Made by a program: the position numbers and the translations under genes. 23,621 bases of DNA, from assembly GCA_030042375.1 (NCBI GenBank), contig JASHZU010000288.1:1-23621 (forward strand). The letters run 5' to 3'. Positions 15,948 through 23,007 of this stretch are shown here, one piece after another (the stretch's first letter is position 1; the number at the start of each line of letters is the position of its first letter). Source of the stretch: Verrucomicrobiia bacterium (GTDB lineage Bacteria; Verrucomicrobiota; Verrucomicrobiae; Limisphaerales; UBA11358). The notes beneath the pieces were generated by a model that was not told the DNA's origin, made no database searches, and was given only the letters and a program-made list of their open reading frames with translations.

Positions 15948-17102
15948 ATGCGTCGGAGACAATTTATTCAGAATACATTGGGGGGGATTGCCGTGCTGGC
16001 TGCCGCACAAGCGTCCGGTCTGGCTTTTGGCAAAGGTCTTTCACCGTCGTCTTTCCCAGGAACCAGAAGTGGCGTCAAGGGTGGCACTTCTCCGAAATTG
16101 CGTGGTGTCAACTTGGGTGCATGGCTCGTTCTCGAGCGATGGATGACGCCCGATACCTACCGCGATACGGATGCGCAGGATGAGTATAGCCTTTGCCTCG
16201 CCTTAGGCAGCAAGGCCAAAGGCCGTCTCAATCAGCATCGCGACACGTTTATTACCAGCAGCGACTTTCGTTGGATAAAACAATGCGGGCTTAATGCCGT
16301 ACGATTGCCCGTGGGCTATTGGGCGCTGGAAGCGCCCAAGCCTTATGTGGAAAGTTCCCAATACATTTCCTTCGCGCTTGATGAGTGTCGAAAGAACGAT
16401 CTGAAACTGCTTTTGGATTTGCATGGCGCGCCCGGAAGTCAAAACGGCTGGGACCACAGCGGGCGCATCGGGCCGATTAATTGGCCGAAAGACCCGCACA
16501 ATGTACAGGAAACATTGAGGGTTTTAGAAAGCTTCGCCCAGCAATACGGCAGCCATCCCGCGCTCTACGGGATTGAACTGCTAAATGAACCGCGCCCGGA
16601 AGTGCCGTTGGATATCCTTAAACAATTTTATCAGGACGCCTACACACGAATTCGCAAGCACGCCAGCCCAAATGTAGCCATCGTGATCCATGATTCATTC
16701 CGCCCGCTTGTGTGGACGGATTTCATGCAGGAACCGTCTTACACTAATGTCATTTTAGATACACATCTTTATCAATGTTTTGATAAAGACTCCAAGTCCC
16801 GTTCCGCGCTGCAACAATTGGCCTTTGCGATCGACCGTAAAAAGGAGTTGGACGAAATTCAGGGCAGGGAATTGCCCCCCCTTGTTGGTGAATGGTCGCT
16901 CTCACTGCCCGGCCATGCCATGTCTGGCCTTTCCAATGTTCAGGTGGAGTCGGCTACCCGAAGTTACGCCGGCACGCAATTATTAAACTATGAGGCAACC
17001 CGCGGCTGGTTCTTTTGGAGTTACAAACTTCAGGATCCCTGTGAATGGCATTTTCGGTATTGCGTTGAACGCGGCTGGCTGCCTTCCAACTTCTCGGTTT
17101 AA
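15948..17102 (+). CDS. Tat-exported GH5 (GH5_9-like) exo-1,3-beta-glucanase
   Basis: The 384-residue protein begins with a twin-arginine-type signal (MRRRQFIQNTLGG, then a hydrophobic stretch to about residue 28), predicting folded export to the periplasm or beyond. The catalytic domain starts with LRGVNLGAWLVLERWMTP (51-68), characteristic of the exo-1,3-beta-glucanase branch of glycoside hydrolase family 5. The acid/base residue is Glu214 in LLNEP, the nucleophile is Glu315 in VGEWS, and supporting residues include His159 (DLHG), His273 and Tyr275 (DTHLY). All key residues are present. The expected reaction is release of glucose from beta-1,3-glucans, though other beta-glucosides are possible. 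It follows the divergent control region with the 15828 operator and precedes the GT-C/TPR gene by 127 bases, so the two may be co-transcribed. Confidence 0.9.
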   Translation: MRRRQFIQNTLGGIAVLAAAQASGLAFGKGLSPSSFPGTRSGVKGGTSPKLRGVNLGAWLVLERWMTPDTYRDTDAQDEYSLCLALGSKAKGRLNQHRDTFITSSDFRWIKQCGLNAVRLPVGYWALEAPKPYVESSQYISFALDECRKNDLKLLLDLHGAPGSQNGWDHSGRIGPINWPKDPHNVQETLRVLESFAQQYGSHPALYGIELLNEPRPEVPLDILKQFYQDAYTRIRKHASPNVAIVIHDSFRPLVWTDFMQEPSYTNVILDTHLYQCFDKDSKSRSALQQLAFAIDRKKELDEIQGRELPPLVGEWSLSLPGHAMSGLSNVQVESATRSYAGTQLLNYEATRGWFFWSYKLQDPCEWHFRYCVERGWLPSNFSV

Positions 17103-17229
17103 AGCACGCCAGAGAAGTGTTGCCCACGGTTTATGTAGGTTGGCCGTGGTTTGAGTATCCGTCCGGGCGGCGGGTAACCCTTTTTCTATTTGTCAAGCTA
17201 CGCGAGTTTCCTAATCATGCGTTCGCTCC

Positions 17230-19869
17230 ATGAGCCGCAGATCGAAGAAAAAACTCTCTATTTTGCGTTCGGGCAGGACCGTATCGCCGGCCAGCAAAAT
17301 GCCCAAAGCCGCAAAGTCCCGTGCGCTGGAATCTCAACGCCAGTGGTTTAGTTTGGACGACAACTGGCTTTTCTGTTCATTTCTGATTGCCGCCACGTTG
17401 ATTGCCTATCTACCCGTATGGCATGCCGGATTTATCTGGGACGATGATATTCTGCTTACAGCTAATCCACTCGTCCGGGACCCGCACGGCTGGTATCGCT
17501 TCTGGTGCACCGCGACAACACCGGATTATTTCCCCGTAACCGGGACGAGTTTCTGGCTGGAGTGGCGGTTATGGGGAACAAATGCGACCGGCTATCACGT
17601 GACAAATGTGTTGCTGCACACGGCCAATGCAATCCTGCTATGGCGTGTACTGGCCCGGCTGAAAATTCCGGGCGCAAAGTTGGCGGCGGCGATTTTCGCG
17701 CTGCATCCCGTAAACGTTGCTTCCGTGGCGTGGATTGCGGAGCGGAAAAACACCTTGGCTATGTTCTTCTTCCTGTGGACGCTCCTGTGCTATCTAAAAT
17801 TTGATGACACAAAATTATACCGTTGGTATTGGATTTCAATTGGCGCGTTTGCTCTGGCGCTGTTAAGCAAGACGGCGGCCGCGCCGCTGCCGTTAGTGCT
17901 GATCGGAATTGGATGGTGGCGCCACGGGCGCGTGGGGTGGAAAGATATTTTTCAAAGCATGGCTTTTTTTGCCCTGGCAGGATTGCTGGCCTTGATCACT
18001 ATCTGGTTTCAATATCACAATGCCATCAGTCATGACATCGTGCGGACGGATGGTTTCTGGTCGCGGCTGGCGATTGCGGGCCGGGCAGTCTGGTTTTATT
18101 TTTACAAGGCGGTTTTTCCTGTCGATTTGCTCCCGGCTTATCCGCGTTGGCACACCGGTGCGATGAGCCTGTTTTCGTTCGTTCCTGCACTGCTGCTGGC
18201 AGTGGCATTTTTTTTATTTTGGCGATATCGTGCGACATGGGGGAAAGTGCCGCTGTTTGGCTTGGGTTATTCCGTGGTGATGCTTTTGCCCGTTCTTGGA
18301 TTCCTGAACATCTACTTCTTCCGCTATTCGCTGGTGGCAGATCACTATCAATATTTCGCTATTATCGGCATCATTACGTTAGCAGCAGCAGGAATCACGA
18401 TAACCCTGGATCACTTTGGGAAATCACAAATATTTTTTTGCGGCGCGCTGTTATTGCTGCTGGGCGTTTTGACATGGCGACAGGTGAAAATTTATCATAA
18501 TGCCGAAACGCTCTGGGAGGCGACGCTTGCCGGCAATCCCGATTGCGCCGTTGCGCACGAAGGTCTCGGTTTCATTTTGCTTCAAAATGGAAAAGCCAGC
18601 GAGTCAATTCCCCATTTCCGGCAAGCCTTGCAAACTCTGCCCGATTATGCGCAAGCCTACTACAATCTCGGTAATGCGCTGATGCAGGAAGGGGATACGG
18701 ACGAAGCTATTTCGAATTACCAGGAGGCATTGCAAATCAATCCTCACTACGTGGTAGCGCACAACAACCTTGGCAGCGCTCTGCTCCAAAAAGGCGACCT
18801 TGACGATGCCATCAGCCATTTCCAGGCGGCACTGCAAATTAAACCCGATGATGCGGAAGCCTATAACAACCTCGGCAATGCGCTCCTGCAGCAGGGGCGC
18901 GTCGATGAAGCAATTATCAATTTCCAAAAGGCGTTACAAATCGATCCCGACAATGTGGATGCCCGCAACAATCTTGGCAACGCGCTCTTGCGCGAGGGAA
19001 ACGTGGACGAAGCGATTGCGCATTTCCAAAAGGCATTGCAAATCAATCCCGATGACGCCGAAGCCTTTTACAACCTCGGCAGCGTACTCCTGCAAAAAGG
19101 AAACGTGGACGAAGCAATTACGAATTTCCAGAGAGCGCTGCAAATCAACCCCGACTATGCGGAAGCCTATGACAACCTTGGCGCTGCCCTCCTGCAAAAA
19201 GGTGCTGTGGACGATGCGATTATAAATTTCCAAAAGGCATTGCAAATCAAAGCCGCCGACCCGGGGACCTATGACAATCTTGGCAGCGCTCTGCTCGAAA
19301 AGGGTTCTGTGGACGATGCGATCGCGAGTTTTCAAAAAGCGCTTCAAATCAATCCCGGCTATGCGGAAGCTTATTTTGACCTTGGCAATGCTTTTCTCCA
19401 AATCGGAAATGCAAACAAAGCGATTGAGAATTTTCAAAAGGCACTTCAAATCAATCCCCGCTACGTGGATGCATACAACAATCTCGGCAGCGCGCTGCTC
19501 CAAATAGGAAGTGCGGGCGAAGCCATGGCGCAATTCCAGAAGGCGCTGCAAATTAATCCTGATCATATACAGACCTTGAATAATTTCGCATGGGTGCTGG
19601 CAACCAGCCCACAGGCATCGGTACGCAACGGAAGCAAAGCGGTGGAATTGGCTCAACGAGCGAATCGCCTTACCAGTGATAGTAATCCGACCGTTCTGGG
19701 CACTTTAGCCGCCGCTTATGCTGAGGCTGGCCAATTTTCCGAAGCAGTGAAAACCGCGCAACTCGCTCTGGAGGTGGCGTCCACTCAATCCAATCCTGCG
19801 CAGGTCGATGCCATTCGATCGCAATTGAAACTTTATCAAGCGGGCACGCCGTTCCATTCCGCTGAATAA
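17230..19869 (+). CDS. GT-C-like polytopic glycosyltransferase with C-terminal TPR array (TMTC-like)
   Basis: The 879-residue protein has a basic N-terminus (1-38), then about ten membrane segments up to residue 418. The first extracytoplasmic loop has FIWDDD (68-73), an acidic motif like that of GT-C O-mannosyltransferases. Further family-type stretches are ALHPVNVASVAWIAERKNTLA (157-177; A157, H159, E171) and VADHYQYFA (369-377). Ten 34-residue TPR units (437-776) and two degenerate ones follow, ending near 870. The layout matches bacterial proteins related to eukaryotic TMTC transferases, which use a dolichol-type sugar donor. Acceptor and sugar are not visible in the sequence. The ATG at 17230 is the only reasonable start. 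The gene converges with the response regulator gene 101 bases away. Confidence 0.87.
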   Translation: MSRRSKKKLSILRSGRTVSPASKMPKAAKSRALESQRQWFSLDDNWLFCSFLIAATLIAYLPVWHAGFIWDDDILLTANPLVRDPHGWYRFWCTATTPDYFPVTGTSFWLEWRLWGTNATGYHVTNVLLHTANAILLWRVLARLKIPGAKLAAAIFALHPVNVASVAWIAERKNTLAMFFFLWTLLCYLKFDDTKLYRWYWISIGAFALALLSKTAAAPLPLVLIGIGWWRHGRVGWKDIFQSMAFFALAGLLALITIWFQYHNAISHDIVRTDGFWSRLAIAGRAVWFYFYKAVFPVDLLPAYPRWHTGAMSLFSFVPALLLAVAFFLFWRYRATWGKVPLFGLGYSVVMLLPVLGFLNIYFFRYSLVADHYQYFAIIGIITLAAAGITITLDHFGKSQIFFCGALLLLLGVLTWRQVKIYHNAETLWEATLAGNPDCAVAHEGLGFILLQNGKASESIPHFRQALQTLPDYAQAYYNLGNALMQEGDTDEAISNYQEALQINPHYVVAHNNLGSALLQKGDLDDAISHFQAALQIKPDDAEAYNNLGNALLQQGRVDEAIINFQKALQIDPDNVDARNNLGNALLREGNVDEAIAHFQKALQINPDDAEAFYNLGSVLLQKGNVDEAITNFQRALQINPDYAEAYDNLGAALLQKGAVDDAIINFQKALQIKAADPGTYDNLGSALLEKGSVDDAIASFQKALQINPGYAEAYFDLGNAFLQIGNANKAIENFQKALQINPRYVDAYNNLGSALLQIGSAGEAMAQFQKALQINPDHIQTLNNFAWVLATSPQASVRNGSKAVELAQRANRLTSDSNPTVLGTLAAAYAEAGQFSEAVKTAQLALEVASTQSNPAQVDAIRSQLKLYQAGTPFHSAE
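18538..19557 (+). repeat. Ten in-frame 102-bp TPR-coding repeats
   Basis: The unit is 34 codons and repeats ten times without any insertion or deletion. The consensus at protein level is P-x-x-A-x-A-Y-x-N-L-G-x-A-L-L-Q-x-G with a DDAI/DEAI segment and FQKALQIN. Units 2-10 are close enough in DNA (for example the recurring caaaaggc and ttgcaaatcaatcccg stretches) to suggest expansion by recombination or slippage. The repeats are coding and have no CRISPR-type spacer structure. Confidence 0.9.
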
Positions 19870-19904
19870 TACCTTAAAGGCATTTTCGATAATTGGAGGG
19901 GCTT

Positions 19905-19924
19905 GGCATTCCGGCAAGAATGCC
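19905..19924. terminator. Possible bidirectional hairpin between convergent genes
   Basis: GGCATTC-CGGCAA-GAATGCC is a perfect 7-bp stem with a 6-base loop in the 101-base gap between the convergent GT-C/TPR and response regulator genes. No T-run follows on either strand, so it is not a classical intrinsic terminator. It may end transcription from one or both sides. Confidence 0.35.
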
Positions 19925-19970
19925 TGTTCGGCTTTCCCGGAAGTGTTTAGAACCGAAGGTTGATCGGCGG

Positions 19971-20600
19971 CTATAAGTGTATCAGCCCGCGCTGAATTGC
20001 CACAGTCACGGCTTCTGTCCGGTCGGCCGCATGCAGTTTATAAAGGATATTCTTCAAATAACCTTTGGCGGTGTTTTGTGTGATATTGAGTACGCTGGCA
20101 ATTTGTTTATTCGCCAGGCCCTTGGCCATTTCATGCAAAACCACTAATTCACGCGGCGTGAGCGGTTCGTATGTTTTTCGGGAATCAAGCCGCTGCTGCA
20201 CTTCGGCGGGAATCCAGCGCTCGCCGGCAGCCACGGCGCGAATCGCCGGGATAAGTTGTTCATCTGTGCAATTTTTCAAAACGTAACCCTGCGCTCCCGA
20301 TTCCAATGCCTGGAAAATATCTTCATCCCCGTCAAACGCCGTCAACATGACGATGCGTGCGGCGTTGGAAATTACCCTGATTTCCTTCGCCGCCTCCACG
20401 CCTTTTTTCAGCGGCATCCGGGAATCCATCAGCACTAGGTCCGGTTTGTGCTTCTTGAATAATTCAATGGCCTGGATTCCGTTGGCCGCTTCGGCCACCA
20501 CTTCCATGTCCGGTTCGTCGTTGATGATAGCAATGACGCCCATGCGGACGACATAATGGTCGTCCGCCACCAAAATTCGGATATCAAACTCTTTCTTCAT
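19971..20600 (-). CDS. NarL/FixJ-type response regulator with LuxR-type HTH
   Basis: The 209-residue protein has a receiver domain (about 7-122) with the acidic pair Asp13-Asp14, the phosphoacceptor Asp59 in LVLMDSRMP, Thr87 and Lys109 (VLKN). A LuxR-type helix-turn-helix follows at about 146-205, with LTPRELVVLHEMAKGLANKQI and LNITQNTAKGYLKNILYKL (L-to-L, 19 residues). Phosphorylation should drive dimerisation and DNA binding. The start overlaps the end of the kinase gene by 17 bases (20584-20600), so the kinase at 20584-22833 is the likely partner. It is a candidate for binding the TACCCCT inverted repeats in this window. Domain assignment is firm; target assignment is inference. Confidence 0.95.
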   Translation of the reverse strand: MKKEFDIRILVADDHYVVRMGVIAIINDEPDMEVVAEAANGIQAIELFKKHKPDLVLMDSRMPLKKGVEAAKEIRVISNAARIVMLTAFDGDEDIFQALESGAQGYVLKNCTDEQLIPAIRAVAAGERWIPAEVQQRLDSRKTYEPLTPRELVVLHEMAKGLANKQIASVLNITQNTAKGYLKNILYKLHAADRTEAVTVAIQRGLIHL

Positions 20601-22833
20601 GTTTTTCTACATCTGCTGGAGGATGGCCGTTGCCATTTTGGATGATGGGGATTTCAATGCGAATACAGGCGCCCGCTCCGGGTGAGCTATTGATGGTGGC
20701 CTGCCCGCCCATCCGCTCAGCACGTTCGCGGATGCCCAATAATCCAAAATGCCCTTCGTTTGGCCCCGCACAGTGGTCCGGATCGAATCCTTTTCCATTG
20801 TCGTTGATTTCCAGCGTCACTTTTTCCGGGCTGAACGCCAGTTCTATTTTCACCGTGCTGGCGCCGGAATGCTTCACGGCATTGGTGATCGCTTCCTGTC
20901 CTATCCTCAATAAATTTTCTTCGACGATTTCAGAGAGCGGCTGCGTTTCGCCGTGGGTTTGGATCTGGATTTGGATGCCCGCGTCGTTGGCGATTTGTCG
21001 GCCACTGACGTTTAGCGCGTTGACGAAATTGAACTTCTCGCCCGCTCGGCTCCGCAGGCCCCAGACCGAATGTCGCACCTCAGTCTGCCCTTGCCGGGTC
21101 AAATTGCGGGCCAGTTTAAGGTGGTGTGACGCATTGTCCGGGTTTTTGTCAAAATGGCTCGTCACCCGGTCCAATTGCAGCGCAATTCCTGTAATGGTTT
21201 GCTCGAGGGTATCATGCAACTCCTGCGCGAGCCGTGTACGCTCGGTAAGGACCGCGCGAAATTGCAGCTCGCTTTCCTTGCGCGCTGTCATCTCGATTTT
21301 CAATTGCTTGGTGCGTTCCTGCACGCGCCATTCGAGCAAATCATGCGCCTCCTGGAGATCCTTTTGTGCTGCCTCCTTTTCGATTACCAGCGATTCCAAT
21401 TTTAAATTTTTGTTCGAGACCATGACCGACCAACTGACTGCCACCAGCAAAATAATTGAAACAATCGCAAGCGTTGCCAGTAAATGCCGTGGCGTCAGCC
21501 AGCTTGGCCTTTGGAGGATTTGCACATCATGGGATGTGGGAAGTAACAGGCGCGCCGATTTGATTTTTCCATCCTGGTCGCTTTCCAGAAGACAAATGCC
21601 GCTCACCCGCACCACGCTGCCTATGGGAATTGAAGTCAAAAATTGGTTTTGATCGACAGTATCTTTTTCCGCCTCAAACAAAAAGTTGGAACTTTGCAGC
21701 ACCATCGTGGTTTGGATGACTGGTCCGCCGTCTGCTTGCCCAATACCCCATGCCAGGCGATCCACCAGGATGCCTTTCAACGTGACGTAACTCGCATGGC
21801 CCTTTCCCAACTGTAAGTCCGCGACCGAAATGTCCCGCGGCTCTATCTCAATAGGCGGTTCGCTCGTTTTGCGAAAAGCCGCATCGTCCAGCACCGGCAG
21901 AAAGTTTTCCACGGCAGGGAATCCGACCGCTTCCACCACGTCGCCTGGAGAAACATTGTTCGTCATTTTAGTTTTTACCTGGAGCCCGCCGCTCGCATCC
22001 TCCAAAAATAAATCTTCCCCTTTTCTTTGGTAGACGACGACGCCTTTGATATGCACCTGGCTGCCTGGTAGACGGTCTTTTCGATACTTTGCAATCGCGT
22101 TTAGCGGAGTCAAAGGTTCATTAAAAGGATTCGGCGGTGTGGGTTGCTGGATGATGAAGTCATCCGCTTGGGGAACGTATAATGTCACCGTTACAAAGTG
22201 CCGCAACGGGGCGTTGTACCCGGTCGCCGCCGTGCCTTTTACAGTAACCCTGTCGCCAACCAGAGATTGCAAATTCACGTTCGCGGGCATCGGCACAACC
22301 GCTTTGAAACGGTAGCCGCCCGACATCAGTTGAATTTCCAGTTCGTTCTCACCCTCCTCACTCACTTGCGCAGCTCTTACTACGCCGGTAATTCTGATAC
22401 GCTGGCTGTCTTCAGTTCCGGACATTAATTGCTCAATGGTAACCGATTTAGCAACGGGCAGGGGGGCGGTGCCGATTTTTTTCCATGTGGGTTTGGTAAT
22501 GCAGGGGCAATACCCGCCGGCACGGGTGATGCCGGATATCGCCACCAAGTCACCAACACGCGGCTGTGATGGCGACTTGTTTTCAACAAACACCCCGGCG
22601 CTGGGATCCTGCACGAAAAATCTGCCGCTCCAATTCGTTGGGGCCACCGTCACCACACCTGCCACTGAAACAGGAATTCCTTGGTCTGCTTTAGTATCCG
22701 AAAGCGACAGGATGTCTGCGGCATTCGTTAACACCCGGTCCGCCTGCGCCTGTACCGTTGCAGGAAGAAACCCGCAGCCAAGAACAATGAAAAAGGCTGA
22801 TGCCAGGGCTTTGAAGCTTTTAAACGGCAGCAT
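20584..22833 (-). CDS. NarX/DesK-type sensor histidine kinase with repeated OB-like periplasmic domains
   Basis: The 749-residue protein has a signal peptide (to about residue 29) and a periplasmic region to about 445. That region contains four OB-fold-like segments, near 37-130, 131-225, 245-330 and 340-440. Their recurring openings are PVSVAGVVT, RIRITGVVR, QVHIKGVVV and YVTLKGILV, and the first and third also share the (R/L)FF(V)QD-type line followed by an S-A/S-GG turn. One transmembrane helix (about 449-472), a coiled coil (about 475-520) and the kinase core follow. His540 in LAQELHDTLEQ is the phosphorylated residue. HATPase motifs are EAITNAVKHS (647-656), INDNGKGFD (676-684) and HFGLLGIRER (695-704). 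The first OB segment contains Cys109-Pro-Cys111 (GYCPC), perhaps a redox or metal feature. The signal sensed is unknown; the kinase core is certain. Confidence 0.92.
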   Translation of the reverse strand: MLPFKSFKALASAFFIVLGCGFLPATVQAQADRVLTNAADILSLSDTKADQGIPVSVAGVVTVAPTNWSGRFFVQDPSAGVFVENKSPSQPRVGDLVAISGITRAGGYCPCITKPTWKKIGTAPLPVAKSVTIEQLMSGTEDSQRIRITGVVRAAQVSEEGENELEIQLMSGGYRFKAVVPMPANVNLQSLVGDRVTVKGTAATGYNAPLRHFVTVTLYVPQADDFIIQQPTPPNPFNEPLTPLNAIAKYRKDRLPGSQVHIKGVVVYQRKGEDLFLEDASGGLQVKTKMTNNVSPGDVVEAVGFPAVENFLPVLDDAAFRKTSEPPIEIEPRDISVADLQLGKGHASYVTLKGILVDRLAWGIGQADGGPVIQTTMVLQSSNFLFEAEKDTVDQNQFLTSIPIGSVVRVSGICLLESDQDGKIKSARLLLPTSHDVQILQRPSWLTPRHLLATLAIVSIILLVAVSWSVMVSNKNLKLESLVIEKEAAQKDLQEAHDLLEWRVQERTKQLKIEMTARKESELQFRAVLTERTRLAQELHDTLEQTITGIALQLDRVTSHFDKNPDNASHHLKLARNLTRQGQTEVRHSVWGLRSRAGEKFNFVNALNVSGRQIANDAGIQIQIQTHGETQPLSEIVEENLLRIGQEAITNAVKHSGASTVKIELAFSPEKVTLEINDNGKGFDPDHCAGPNEGHFGLLGIRERAERMGGQATINSSPGAGACIRIEIPIIQNGNGHPPADVEKHEERV

Positions 22834-22873
22834 GGTTATGCTTAAAAACGCTAACTTTTTTCAGTATTTCAAC

Positions 22874-22893
22874 AACCCCCCCAAAGAGGGGTA
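22874..22893. promoter_or_regulatory. Candidate NarL-type operator between kinase and surface-protein genes
   Basis: The site reads AACCCCC-N6-AGGGGTA. The right half is an exact inverse of TACCCCT and the left half matches five of seven bases. It resembles the site at 15828-15847 in half-site, spacer length and flanking GTT. Its centre is about 42 bases before a possible transcription start set by the -10-like TACAAT at 22914-22919, which would suit an activator next to the polymerase. It also lies about 40 bases upstream of the kinase start, so autoregulation is possible. Confidence 0.5.
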
Positions 22894-22946
22894 GTTAACA
22901 CAAATTGAAATGGTACAATATTAAAAATCAACCTAAGTAAAATGAT

Positions 22947-22961
22947 AGATAAAAGTTATCT
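22947..22961 (+). promoter_or_regulatory. Inverted repeat in the leader of the surface-protein gene
   Basis: AGATAA-AAG-TTATCT is a perfect 6-3-6 inverted repeat, extended by GAT and ATC arms with one extra base on the right. It lies 46 bases before the ATG at 23008. It could be an RNA hairpin in the 5' leader or an operator. Confidence 0.3.
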
Positions 22962-23007
22962 CATCTCTCCCTCAAAAACAACGTCATTTTCAGGACCCCA
23001 CCCATTT

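Noticed and set aside
17124..17149. CCACGG...CCGTGG inverted repeat after the GH5 gene
   Set aside because: Six-base arms separated by 14 bases and no T-tract; too weak to call a terminator or operator.
18538..19557. CRISPR-like or satellite repeat array
   Set aside because: The 102-base units are coding TPRs with no constant-repeat/unique-spacer pattern.
18934..19656. A 240-codon - strand frame with regular internal repeats
   Set aside because: The repeats are the mirror of the TPR-coding repeats on the + strand; there is no independent support for coding.
20630..21652. A 340-codon + strand open frame opposite the sensor kinase gene
   Set aside because: It is Ser/Arg/Cys-rich, has no domain, and lies entirely antisense to the clearly coding histidine kinase core.
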